A stretch of 64,000 nt of DNA from Streptomyces sp. NBC_00289 (GCF_041435115.1 NZ_CP108046.1:9734001-9798000), one strand, 5' to 3'; positions 9,116 through 17,187 are shown, counted from the first letter of the stretch. Numbers and translations: made by a program. The notes: generated by a model not told the origin, from the letters alone.

Positions 9116-9136
9116 CCACGGACAAGTTGTCCGTGG
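9116..9136. promoter_or_regulatory. 21-bp palindrome upstream of XRE copy 1
   Basis: CCACGGACA-AGT-TGTCCGTGG, perfect 9-bp arms, 67 bases upstream of the XRE start. A close relative occurs at 16798-16818 within a longer shared block (GATGAAGG...ACTT.ATCC.CGGACA), upstream of the old-yellow-enzyme remnant. This suggests one operator family recognised by this regulator type. Confidence 0.6.
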
Positions 9137-9550
9137 CTGACCAAGCGGTGCAGGTGGAGATGACTGGCTTGTCGTCACACAGCGCCGGGTGTTCGTTCGA
9201 TGGCACCGGGCCCCGGGCACCGGGTCACCGGGGCACGGGCACGGGCGAGTCCGCGAACGTAGCCGTGGAATGCCTTGATCGGCGTGCGTACGGCGGGCCG
9301 TCGAGACGGCGACTATCATCACAGCCGGAATCGCGGCCATGAGCGTGACGCCCCTACGGCGGTTGCCCGTCCGGTGGAACGAGTGGTCGTCATGCGGGTC
9401 TGGCCGTGTCGATCGGCGGGGCGCCGGCTATCTCAGGACCGAGGCCACGGACCCATCCATCCTCGTCGACGCCCCGGTCACCTCGGCGAGCTGACGCCGG
9501 GCGTCACCTGTATGAGGACCGTATGTCGGTGAAGTCGGCGCTCATACAGT
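9137..9550. other. No gene recognised
   Basis: About 410 bases between the palindrome and the left end of the IS630-type element. Frames are open on both strands, but none has a ribosome site, start and family similarity together. Confidence 0.5.
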
Positions 9551-9552
9551 TA

Positions 9553-10707
9553 CTGATCTCCTCGGATTGTTGTCGGGGGTGGTGACGTGTGGTGATCCCT
9601 GCGGTACGCCGGGGGTATGCGATACGCGCAGGGCGGCGGACTGACCGCGGAGCGGCGGCGGTTTCGCGAACAGATCCGGTTCGAGGCGGGTGAGCGGTTC
9701 GCCCGCGGTGAGAAGAACGTGGTGATCGCGAAGGATCTGCGGGTCAGTGAGCGGTCGGTGGAGCGCTGGCGGCGGGCCTGGCGGCAGGGCGGGATGGCTG
9801 CCCTGGCCTCCACGGGGCCGCCGAAACTGCCCAAGCTCTCCGATGGCCAGTTCGCCGGGCTGGAGAAGGAGTTGGCGCGCGGGCCGGCTGTGCACGGCTG
9901 GGAGGACCAGCGCTGGACCGTGGCGCGGATCAGAGCGGTGATCGCCTGGAAGTTCAAGGTCGACTGCTCGATGGCGGCGGTGTGGCGGCTGCTGCACCGA
10001 CACGGCTGGTCCTGGCAGTCTCCCGCCCGCCGGGCTGTGGAGCGCGATGAGCATGCGGTCGAGTTGTGGAAGAAGGATGTGTGGCCGCAGGTGGAATGAC
10101 TGCGGCGGCGCTGGGGGCTTACGTCGTCTTCGAGGACGAGGCCGGGTTCGCGATGACCCCGTCGCGCGCTCGCACCTGGAGCCGGCGTGGCTGCACGCCG
10201 GTGGTGCGGGTGCGCGGCCGGTCCTGGCGCCGCATCTCGATCGCCGCGATGTGCTGCTACCGGCCGGGCGACGTATCCCGGTTGATCTACCGGCCGCGCC
10301 GGCACCGCAAGCACCGCGGCAAAGGACGCAACAGCTTCGCCTGGAGCGACTACCGCGACCTGGTCGTGCGTGCCCACATCCAGCTCAACGCCCCCATCGT
10401 CCTCATCTGGGACAACCTCAACACCCACCTCGCCGCCGGGATGCGCCAGTACGCGGACACCCACGACTGGCTCACCATCGTCCAACTGCCCTCCTACACA
10501 CCGGACCTGAACCCGGTCGAGGGCATCTGGTCGCTGTTACGACGGGGGCCGCTGGCCAATGTCGCCTTCACCGACGACGACCACCTCGAACGCACTCTCC
10601 GCCGGGGCCTGCGCCACATCCAGCACCGCCCCGACCTCATCGACGGCTGCCTCAACGGCACCAGACTCACCCTCACCCACCAGCCGACAACACCCCGAAG
10701 AGATCAG
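9553..10707 (+). mobile_element. IS630-family insertion sequence
   Basis: 1155 bp. The ends are imperfect inverted repeats of about 28 bp starting CTGATCTC (left CTGATCTCCTCGGATTGTTG, right complement CTGATCTCTTCGGGGTGTTG). Each end is flanked by TA (9551-9552 and 10708-10709), matching the TA target duplication of the IS630/Tc1 superfamily. It contains two overlapping transposase frames. It is inserted immediately beyond the 3' end of XRE copy 2 and supplies that gene's stop codon. Confidence 0.85.
9617..10099 (+). CDS. IS630 transposase, N-terminal frame
   Basis: 160 residues forming the DNA-binding half. Helix-turn-helix segments include AKDLRVSERSVERWRRAWRQ and a winged second domain (MAAVWRLLHRHGWSWQSPAR). 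Its TGA stop overlaps the ATG of the catalytic frame (ATGA at 10096-10099). A full transposase needs either a -1 ribosomal frameshift near this junction, as described for some IS630 members, or translational coupling and assembly of two chains. The sequence alone does not decide between these. Confidence 0.8.
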   Translation: MRYAQGGGLTAERRRFREQIRFEAGERFARGEKNVVIAKDLRVSERSVERWRRAWRQGGMAALASTGPPKLPKLSDGQFAGLEKELARGPAVHGWEDQRWTVARIRAVIAWKFKVDCSMAAVWRLLHRHGWSWQSPARRAVERDEHAVELWKKDVWPQVE

Positions 10708-10710
10708 TAG
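10096..10710 (+). CDS. IS630 transposase, catalytic frame
   Basis: 204 residues with the DDE triad of the family: YVVFEDEAGFAM, VLIWDNLNTHLA and PDLNPVEGIWSLL. The frame can also be entered from upstream by -1 frameshift. Its last codon is CAG at the IS tip, and the TAG stop is built from the flanking target TA plus the next host base. It therefore overlaps the oppositely oriented XRE copy 2 by 7 bases. Confidence 0.8.
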   Translation: MTAAALGAYVVFEDEAGFAMTPSRARTWSRRGCTPVVRVRGRSWRRISIAAMCCYRPGDVSRLIYRPRRHRKHRGKGRNSFAWSDYRDLVVRAHIQLNAPIVLIWDNLNTHLAAGMRQYADTHDWLTIVQLPSYTPDLNPVEGIWSLLRRGPLANVAFTDDDHLERTLRRGLRHIQHRPDLIDGCLNGTRLTLTHQPTTPRRDQ

Positions 10711-11531
10711 TCCTTCACGGCGGGCAGGAGTTGAAGCTTCTGGTAGCTGGGTGAGCCGGGTGTGGCGGAGAAGACCAGCAGTTCCTGGGCCTGGTCGGGG
10801 TCGACCAGGCGCTGGCAGTACAGCTCCAGCTCACCCAACTCGGGATGCCGGTAACGTTTGAGGTCGTTGTGGTGGGTGACATCCACCTCGTGCAGCCGCC
10901 AGACCACGGCGAATTCCGGGCTGGCTTCCAGCAGGGCGGAGACGATCTCACCGGCCTTGCCCGTGGGGTCCGCCGTGTACGCCGCCCGGATCTCCGCGGT
11001 GAAGACCCTGCCGCGTAGTTCGTGGTCCTCGACGGGGTAGAGGTCGCGTTGCGCCGGGTCGGTGAACCAGCGGTAGACCAGGTAGCGGGACAGTCCGCTG
11101 AAGCGGGTGTAGTCGCCCAGCAGGGCGACCGCCGGCCGGGTCTGCAGCAGCGTCTCATTGAACCGGGACATCACCAACGCGGGCGTATCGGCGAGCCGTT
11201 CGACGATGCGCATCATGGTGGGACTGACGTGATCGTCACGCAGGACCCGCCGCGGCGCCGAGTGCCCGCCGAGATCGAAAAGATAGTCCCGCTCGCTCAG
11301 GCTGAGGTGCAGCCCCCGGGCGAGCCCGGCGAGCACCTGCTCGGACGGCATCGGACCACGCTGCTGCTCGATCCGGCTGTAGTAATCGACCGACATACCG
11401 GCCAGCGCGGCCACCTCCTCACGCCGCAGCCCACCGGTACGACGCCGCGAACCGCGAGGAAGCCCGACATCCTCCGGCTGCAACACCTCCCGGCGCGCCC
11501 GGAGAAAATCGGCCAGCAGCGCCCGGTCCAT
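10704..11531 (-). CDS. XRE-family regulator, copy 2
   Basis: 275-residue near-twin of the gene at 8224-9048, with the same helix-turn-helix and MmyB-like domain. The last residues are changed to AVKDY because its TGA stop (10704-10706) lies inside the terminal repeat of the IS630-type element. Upstream of the ATG at 11529-11531 the sequence is unrelated to copy 1: no palindrome and a weaker ribosome site. Expression is therefore doubtful. Substitutions spread through the gene (for example EHVGL to EDVGL) show that the copies have been separate for some time, or were converted only partly. Confidence 0.75.
   Translation of the reverse strand: MDRALLADFLRARREVLQPEDVGLPRGSRRRTGGLRREEVAALAGMSVDYYSRIEQQRGPMPSEQVLAGLARGLHLSLSERDYLFDLGGHSAPRRVLRDDHVSPTMMRIVERLADTPALVMSRFNETLLQTRPAVALLGDYTRFSGLSRYLVYRWFTDPAQRDLYPVEDHELRGRVFTAEIRAAYTADPTGKAGEIVSALLEASPEFAVVWRLHEVDVTHHNDLKRYRHPELGELELYCQRLVDPDQAQELLVFSATPGSPSYQKLQLLPAVKDY
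10716..11531 (-). repeat. Direct repeat unit B (XRE gene)
   Basis: Partner of 8233-9048: 816 bp, same orientation, no indels. The two units bracket 1.67 kb that includes the IS630-type element, so homologous recombination between them would delete the element and one gene copy. Confidence 0.85.
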
Positions 11532-11878
11532 CCTTCTCTCAGCCTCCGTGAACAAGACATCTGCCGAGGGACTGTCCGGTCGGCGAGATCCACCGTATCG
11601 GAAGAGGCCTTGCCCAGAGCGTGATCGTCCCGAGGCCAACGGGTCGTGCTCGCTGGCTCGTTGGAGTCACCCCGTGTCTGGCAGGATCCGCCGGAAAGGC
11701 TCTGGGTTTGCTCTCCCGTCAGGTCGGTGACGCGGCTGGCTGCTGTGTGGCCGTTGCCTGCTCCACCCGGATGAGGATCAAGCGTGGCCGCGCTGGCGTC
11801 CGCAGCGGACACCGTCGCCAGTCGGCTGCCACGGCACGGCGCAGGAAAGGAGTCCGGTGGCCGAAGCCGGCTCCCGGG
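11532..11878. other. No gene recognised
   Basis: About 350 bases upstream of XRE copy 2. No intact gene, palindrome or promoter motif that I can support. Confidence 0.45.
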
Positions 11879-12290
11879 TCAGGAACGCGGGCGCTCGTGC
11901 AGACGCGACGTCGAGGGATGCAGCCGATCATGGTGGTAGGTGTCCGTACCGATCTTCCGCCCGCAAAAGTGCGTCATCTGCGCGTCGGTGTACAGCGAGT
12001 CCTGGTTGTTGATCTCCAGCCGGATGCGGTCGCCCTCACGCGTGAGGAACGACGTGGGCAGCAGTTCGGCGCGAAGTTCGTAGATCTCCCCCGCAGCGGT
12101 TCCTCACGTTGTGCAGATGGAAGGGCCGCATGTCACCGCTCAGCTCGGGATCTTAGGCGCGGTGGGAGGCCCCGGAGCCGTCCCTGGGTCGCCTTGACCG
12201 GCTGGCCGGATCCGGGGTCACCCGGCACGAGCGAGACTTTGACGATGAGGTCCGTGGCCGCGCGGAACTCAGCACTGATCACGAAATGTT
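11879..12290 (-). pseudogene. CocE/NonD-family hydrolase, C-terminal remnant
   Basis: Two segments of the C-terminal jelly-roll (X-Pro dipeptidyl-peptidase C) domain in different frames. From about 12290: ISAEFRAATDLIVKVSLVPG and VKATQGRLRGLP. From about 12090: GEIYELRAELLPTSFLTREG, DRIRLEINNQDS, GTDTYHHDRLHPS, stop at 11879. The CocE pattern DLIVKVS...TQGRLR...ELLPTSF...DTYHHD is clear. The catalytic alpha/beta domain is absent and stop codons separate the pieces, so it is dead. Confidence 0.65.
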
Positions 12291-12840
12291 CGGCGACTTC
12301 GCCGGGTCCTTGCCCTCGGCATAACAGACGAGCGCGTACAGGACGAGCGGGCCGCCCTGGGTCGCCCAGTCCGCGGAGGCCGACGTCGTGACGGGCGCAA
12401 CTGATCAGGCGGCGCGGGTAGTTCACTGTGCGCAAGCTGTGGCACGCCTCCTGGGAGGACAGGGTGGACACGCGGAGTTCGTAGGTTCTCGTCGTTCGTC
12501 CTTCCTGACATTCGGGCCTGCATGGTCGTGACCGTTCATCAGGTTCACGGACGCGTGGGCGACGGTCCCAGTGCTGCGCTGGGAGGCGTTCATGTTCCTG
12601 ACCCGCTTTCAACGTTGTTTACCTTGTAGCCGTTTGGCGTGTGCGGCCCCGCAGCCGACGGGACCCAAGTGCCTCCGGCGCCAGGACCTGGAGTTTCTCG
12701 TAGCTGGGGGCCGGGGGCACGCCTACTCGCCGCTTTCCTCTGCTTCGATCACTTGTAGCACCGGGAGAGGGCGGCCACCATCCTTTGATCTTTGCAGGGA
12801 ATTCCGGCCTTCTGGCCGGGCGGGAGTGTGATCCTCGGTG
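12291..12840. other. Decayed region without an intact gene
   Basis: About 550 bases upstream of the CocE remnant. One minus-strand stretch at about 12290-12380 reads TQGGPLVLYALVCYAEGKDP and looks coding but is not recognised. The only assignable piece is the XRE tail at 12619-12714. Confidence 0.4.
12619..12714 (-). pseudogene. XRE/MmyB regulator C-terminal scrap
   Basis: The minus strand reads VPPAPSYEKLQVLAPEALGS and continues to a TAA at 12619. It resembles the extreme C terminus of the XRE/MmyB family (GSPSYQKLQLL in the two copies nearby). Too short to place further; probably a scrap of a third family member. Confidence 0.35.
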
Positions 12841-12885
12841 TGGAGGTGCGAAGCGCCGGAGGTCACTGCGTTTGCGTGGTGGCGG

Positions 12886-13314
12886 TCAGGCGGGGCGTTT
12901 CTGGTTGTCGATGTAGTCCTTGACGATGCTCAGCGGTGCGCCGCCGCAGGACCCTGCGAAGTAGGACGGGGACCAGAACACCGAGCCCGTCCCGATCTGG
13001 TTGATCCGGCCGGTGTACTCCGCGCGCAGGTAGCGGGAACTGACGCCCTTGAGGGAGTTGACGAGCTTGGACAGGGCGATTTTCGGCGGGTAGTGCACGA
13101 GCAGGTGGACGTGATCGCCTTCGCCGTTGAACTCCCGCAGCTGGGCGCCGAAGCTCTCGCACACGTCCCGCATGATCGTCTCGCAGCGCGTCAGCATCTC
13201 GTCGTTGAAGATCTCACGCCGGTACTTCGTGAGAAACACCAAGTGTGCGTGGAGGTGGAAAACGACATGATTTCCTCGTCGGACATCGGGATCTGGTTCC
13301 CAGCGTGGTGACAT
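12886..13314 (-). CDS. tnpA: IS200/IS605 Y1 transposase TnpA
   Basis: 142-residue single-strand DNA transposase, normal length. The HUH metal motif is in GEGDHVHLLVHYPPK and the nucleophilic Tyr is the one in IVKDYIDNQKR near the C terminus. The N-terminal stretch HLVFLTKYRREIF is characteristic. The ATG is at 13312-13314, 50 bases from the divergent tnpB start. It looks intact, so the element's ends could still be cut and pasted as single strands. Confidence 0.9.
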   Translation of the reverse strand: MSPRWEPDPDVRRGNHVVFHLHAHLVFLTKYRREIFNDEMLTRCETIMRDVCESFGAQLREFNGEGDHVHLLVHYPPKIALSKLVNSLKGVSSRYLRAEYTGRINQIGTGSVFWSPSYFAGSCGGAPLSIVKDYIDNQKRPA

Positions 13315-14177
13315 ATACCAAGTGTAGTAGGATCACGTGAACTCGACCGGAGGGGGTGGGCTGGATGATCCGTGCGTACAAGTTCCTCCTGCGGCCCACC
13401 GTTCGCCAGGCCCAGGCGCTGGGCGAGATGCTGCGCGACCACTGCTCCCTCTACAACGGGGCCTTGCAGGAACGGCGCGACGCCTGGCGGCACGTCTCCA
13501 AGACCAGCGTTAAGTACGGCATGCAGTCCGCTCAGCTCAAAGAGATCCGGGCGTTCGACCCGGAGCGGCAGGGCCGCTGGTCGTTCTCCTCGCAGCAGGC
13601 CACCCTGCGCCGCCTGGACAAGGCGTTCGCCGCGTTCTTCCGCCGGGTCAGGTCCGGGCAGGCGGCCGGCTATCCGCGCTTTCGCGGCGTGAACTGGTTC
13701 GACACGGTGGACTTCCCGAAGGACGGCGACGGCTGCCGGTGGAATGCCACCCCGCACGACCCCGTCACCCGCGTCCGCTTCCAGGGCGTCGGCCACGTCA
13801 AGGTCAACCAGCACCGGCCGGTGGCCGGCCGGGTCAAGACCGTCTCCGTCAAGCGTGAGGGACGTAAGTGGTTCGTCGTGCTCACCGCCGAGCAGGAGCA
13901 GCCCGAGCCGCTGCCCGTGACCGGCAGCATGGTCGGCATCGACCTGGGCATCGCCAACTTCCTCGCCGACTCCAACGGCGAGTTCGTACCCAACCCGCGC
14001 CACGGCCGCCGCGCGGCCAAGAAGCTTCAAGCCGCGCAGCAGGCGCTGTCCCGCTTCCCGCGCCGCAAGGCCACAGACCGCACCGCAGGCCACCAGCGCG
14101 CGGTGGACAAGGTTGCCCAACTCCACGGCAAGGTACGGCGCCAGCGGCTCGACCACGCCCACAAGACCGCCCTTAGC

Positions 14178-15695
14178 TCAATACCAGTGACTTAGTGACC
14201 TAGCTTCGTCGGGCTTTGGTTGACGGGTTGATCGGGGCGGTGCGCCAGTGCGGGGCGATGGTCATGGCGTCTGCTGGGTCCCGGGTGGGCTGAGGCCAGG
14301 TGTAGTGCTCGTCGCGTTTGACGCCGAAGTTGGACATCTTGCGTTTGACCACGCGCGGGTTGGAGCGTCTGCGGCGGGTGGGTAACAGGCGCGCGGTGAT
14401 CTCGCGGAGTCCGTCGGTGAGGGCGGCGGTCAGACGGTCAGGGGAAAGGGCCGCCTGCGCGGTGACCTGGCGTCGTGCGAGGCGGATGCTCCGGGTGAAG
14501 GAGAGCCTGTCGGGGTCGAGGCCGGCCTGCTCGGCGGCGTCGTGCATCAGGGTGCGGATGGCGTGGTGGACCAGCAGGTGTGCCCAGACCTCCTGCTCGA
14601 CGCCTTCGGGTGAGCGGGAGCGCAGGACCTGGGCAGGTCCGCGTTGATGGGTCTTCAGCTCGTCCAGCGTGTTCTCGAACTCCCACCGCTGGTGGTACAG
14701 GGCGGCCAGCTCGGTGGCCGGGGCGGCATCGGGATCGAGGACCGTGGTGATCAGCCGGTAAGGGGCGTCCTGCCCGGGATCGTCCAGGGTGTACTCGATC
14801 ACCCGCACCATTTCCGGGTCGGCACGCTTGCGGTGGTCTCTGGCCGCGACGATCTCTGACAAGTACGAGCCGTCGGGCAGCTCTTCGCGGACCGGCAGCA
14901 CCTGGTGGGAACGGATGCGCCACAGCAGGTCCGCACCGCCGGCCGAGGCCGCCCGCCACAGCTCCAGGCCGGTGAAGCCGCGGTCGGCCAGCAGCAGATC
15001 GTCCTCGCCCAGGTGACCGAACAGCTCGCGGGCCAGCACGAGTTCGGACGTGGTGCATGGGCCGAGAGCCGCCGTGGTGATGGCATGGGTGCCGCACTCG
15101 GCCAGCGCGACCACCCGCACCTGCGGATACGCACACCGCTGGGTGCGGTGGGTCTTCGGGCGCCCGAAGTGCGCCACGTTCTCCTGGCTGTCCGGAACGT
15201 CGAAGACTGTGCCGTCGATGGCCATCAGCCGCCACCGGCCGTAGAAGGCACCCGGTGTCGATTCCGTGGCCAACGGCCGGGCCACCGAGGCGAACAGGGC
15301 CTTCAGCGGTTCTGGACCGAGTCTCGCGCGCGCTCTCGAGATCGCCCCCGTGGTCGGCACCTGCCACGACCCCGACCAGCGCTTCGCCCAGGTCAGCCCA
15401 TGCGTCAGCAGCCGAGCGACCTCTTCGTAGCCCTGGCCGGAGAACAAGCACATCGCCAGCACGAAGTAGACCACCACGCGCGGCGGCAGCAGCCGGTTAC
15501 GCTGCCCGGACCTCCCGCACTGGGCCACCACCCGATCCACCAGCTCCGGCGGGAACGACCGCGTCAACAGCCCGACCGCGATGCGATCCGACAACCGCTC
15601 GTCCGTCTCCGGCTTCACCTGACCCGGCCGTGGCATCCCGGCACCTCCCCGCCACGCACCCTACCAGCCACCACCCTAAGTCACTGGTATTGTGA
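14178..15695 (-). mobile_element. IS4-family insertion sequence inside tnpB
   Basis: 1518 bp between two copies of TTAGC (14173-14177 and 15696-15700), a probable 5-bp target duplication; deleting the IS and one copy restores the tnpB frame. The terminal repeats share ATACCAGTGACTTAG, the right one offset by two bases (TCAATACC against TCACAATACC). It carries a single transposase gene on the minus strand. Confidence 0.75.
14200..15636 (-). CDS. IS4-family transposase
   Basis: 478 residues. An N-terminal segment typical of Streptomyces IS4 members (GLLTRSFPPELVDRVVAQCG) precedes the DDE core: first Asp in LMAIDGTVFDVPDSQ, second in LLLADRGFTGLELW. The Glu lies within the diagnostic YREK motif YHQRWEFENTLDELK (Y-2-R-3-E-6-K). 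No frameshift or stop is seen, so it is probably functional. It ends 22 bases inside the left tip of the element. Confidence 0.9.
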   Translation of the reverse strand: MPRPGQVKPETDERLSDRIAVGLLTRSFPPELVDRVVAQCGRSGQRNRLLPPRVVVYFVLAMCLFSGQGYEEVARLLTHGLTWAKRWSGSWQVPTTGAISRARARLGPEPLKALFASVARPLATESTPGAFYGRWRLMAIDGTVFDVPDSQENVAHFGRPKTHRTQRCAYPQVRVVALAECGTHAITTAALGPCTTSELVLARELFGHLGEDDLLLADRGFTGLELWRAASAGGADLLWRIRSHQVLPVREELPDGSYLSEIVAARDHRKRADPEMVRVIEYTLDDPGQDAPYRLITTVLDPDAAPATELAALYHQRWEFENTLDELKTHQRGPAQVLRSRSPEGVEQEVWAHLLVHHAIRTLMHDAAEQAGLDPDRLSFTRSIRLARRQVTAQAALSPDRLTAALTDGLREITARLLPTRRRRSNPRVVKRKMSNFGVKRDEHYTWPQPTRDPADAMTIAPHWRTAPINPSTKARRS

Positions 15696-16102
15696 TTAGC
15701 CTGGTCCGCGCGCACGACGTCATCGCGCACGAAGACCTCAAAATCCGCAACATGAGCAGGGCCCCCGCACCGAAGCCCGACCCCGACCGGCCCGGCACCT
15801 TCCTGCCCAACGGGGCCGCCGCCAAGTCCGGGCTCAACACGTCGATCCACGACGCCGGTTGGGGGGTGTTTTTGACGATCCTGCACGCCAAGGCTGAAAG
15901 CGCCGGACGGGAAGTGATCGCCGTCAACCCCCGCAACACCTCCCGCGCCTGCCCCGAATGCGGGCACACGGCCAAGGAGAACCGGCCCACACAGGAAAAA
16001 TTTCACTGCCTCGCCTGCGGCCATCACGCGCACGCCGACACAGTCGCAGCCACCAACGTTCTACGGGCCGGGCTGGTCCGTCGCAACGCCAACCCGGCAT
16101 AG

Positions 16103-16138
16103 CGAGAAGCCCCCGGCTTCAGCCGGGGGAGGAGTCAC
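16103..16138 (+). ncRNA. IS605 right end; likely 3' part of the guide (omega/re) RNA
   Basis: Hairpin CCCCCGGC-TTCA-GCCGGGGG at 16110-16129, immediately after the tnpB stop, followed by AGGAGTCAC. In this family the right-end hairpin is both the TnpA recognition site and part of the RNA guiding TnpB; the guide would then be the host bases from 16139 onward. RNA identity is inferred from the family, not shown by sequence. Confidence 0.55.
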
Positions 16139-16587
16139 GTATCGGCGCCAGAGTGGAGCGAAGGGGCCAGCGAGGATCCAGCGGCGACCGGGCAGTGCCT
16201 TGAACTCGTAGGTCCACCGAATGAGCGTGCCGTCACCGTCGAGGTTGACGTTGAACTCGCCTCGGACGCCGACCGCGAGGCGGGAGAGGACGTTGGTGAA
16301 GCCGGTCAGTTGATAGGCGAAGCTGGATCCCGCCGTGTACTCGGTGAGCTGTTCGTCGACTTGTGATCCGTCGTCGAACTGCGGGTTCCTTCGCGAGCCT
16401 GCGTGGTCCCAGGCTTCGGTCTGGTTCGCCACGCTTCTGACTCCGGGGAACGGCGCCACCCGGTGAAAAACGGTGGGGAGGTCGATGGGGGCCAGCAGTT
16501 GGAAGGTGCCCCGGGTGTCTTCCAGGTTCGCTGCTGGACCGTGATTGCGACGGTTTTGTCGGCTGGGTCGATGAGGAGTGGGGTCAT
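16139..16587 (-). pseudogene. SRPBCC-family protein, frameshifted and truncated
   Basis: Begins ATG MTPLLIDPADKTVAITVQQR, then loses one base, and continues in the next frame LEDTRGTFQLLAPIDLPTVF, FHRVAPFPGVRSVANQTEAW, YQLTGFTNVLSRLAVGV, ALPGRRWILAGPFAPLWRRY. There it is cut by the right end of the IS605 element. It matches a polyketide cyclase/START-like SRPBCC protein that has lost its last helix. The missing end is not found at the left boundary of the element, so more than a simple insertion happened here. Confidence 0.65.
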
Positions 16588-16590
16588 GGT

Positions 16591-16740
16591 TCAGCGCTCC
16601 GTGGTGGCGAGGACGGGATGATCGGTGTAACCGCGGTGGCTGCCGCCGTAGAAGGCGGCCGGGCTCGGCTCGTTGAGCCGGGCACCTGATCGGATTCGGT
16701 CGGACAGATTGAGGTTGGCGAGCGCCGTCGTCCGCCATCC
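16591..16740 (-). pseudogene. Old yellow enzyme (alkene reductase), C-terminal fragment
   Basis: The minus strand reads LANLNLSDRIRSGARLNEPS, PAAFYGGSHRGYTDHPVLA, stop at 16591. This is the C-terminal signature of NemA-like NADH:flavin oxidoreductases (RLxxGAPLNEPDxATFYGGxxxGYTDYP). It lies directly upstream of the SRPBCC remnant with 3 bases between, so the two were probably an operon. The barrel is missing. Confidence 0.6.
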
Positions 16741-16797
16741 TCTGTTCGACAGGAAAATCTTGGCGCGAACCGGAAACCAGATGAAGGGGAACTTCAT

Positions 16798-16818
16798 CCG
16801 CGGACACGTTGTCCCTGG
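16798..16818. promoter_or_regulatory. Palindrome related to the XRE operator
   Basis: CCGCGGACA-CGT-TGTCCCTGG, two mismatches between arms, closely matching 9116-9136. It lies upstream (minus strand) of the old-yellow-enzyme/SRPBCC remnants and is probably their former operator. Confidence 0.5.
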
Positions 16819-16896
16819 CTTGGACCTGAAGTGTGCGGACATCCAGCGGCGCCCACCGTCCGAGGTGGCGGGCCTGCTCCAGTTAGGCGCGCATCT

Positions 16897-17187
16897 TCAC
16901 CAGTCGCGTTCCCGCCGGCGAACGAGGACGCTCTTGTGCTGCGTCGGGACCGGCGGCCGTTTATTCGCTCCACGACGTCCTGCCGCCTGGTCCTCTCGGA
17001 CGCGGTCTTCGTACTTCTTCAGCTTCTCCTGGTGAACCTCGGTCTCGGGGGCCAGACGCTTCTCCGCGCGGGCCACCATCTCCCAGGTGAGCGGCCCGGT
17101 ACAGGACAGTCGCTGGGATCGCCGGGTGGCGGTGGGGTGAAGTGAGGGGCTGCGGGGAAGGACTGCCGGGCCGGAGAGCAATGACAT
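16897..17187 (-). pseudogene. Possible transposase linker remnant
   Basis: A minus-strand frame reads TWEMVARAEKRLAPETEVHQ, EKLKKYEDRVREDQAAGRRG, ANKRPPVPTQHKSVLVRRRE. A charged coiled segment followed by AGRRG..KPPVP recalls the linker of some IS1182-like transposases. No catalytic residues are present. Assignment is tentative; the rest of 16843-17318 holds nothing I recognise. Confidence 0.3.

Larger units (their letters stand above)
13365..16102 (+). pseudogene. tnpB: TnpB RNA-guided nuclease gene interrupted by IS4-type element
   Basis: Reads 13365-14177 and, after removal of the IS and one 5-bp repeat, 15701-16102: together a 404-residue TnpB, the usual length. The first half has the start MIRAYKFLLRPT and the RuvC-I Asp in VGIDLGIANFLA. 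The second has the RuvC-II Glu in IAHEDLKIRNM, a zinc ribbon CPECGH...CLACGH, and the RuvC-III Asp in HADTVAATNV. The break separates RuvC-I from RuvC-II, so no active nuclease can be made unless the inserted element excises precisely. The frame is open and in phase across the repaired junction. Confidence 0.85.
12841..16138 (+). mobile_element. IS200/IS605-family element, split by another IS
   Basis: Divergent tnpA (12886-13314, minus) and tnpB (from 13365, plus) with the right-end hairpin at 16110-16129 followed by GGAGTCAC. The right boundary is placed after TCAC at 16138, because the SRPBCC remnant resumes there. The left boundary is less certain: a small hairpin GGTGC-GAA-GCGCC at 12845-12857 lies just past tnpA. 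The total length includes the 1518-bp IS4-family element inside tnpB, so the original element was about 1.8 kb. Confidence 0.75.

Noticed and set aside
11621..12391. 256-residue plus-strand frame
   Set aside because: Shadow of the CocE remnant, which is readable on the minus strand.
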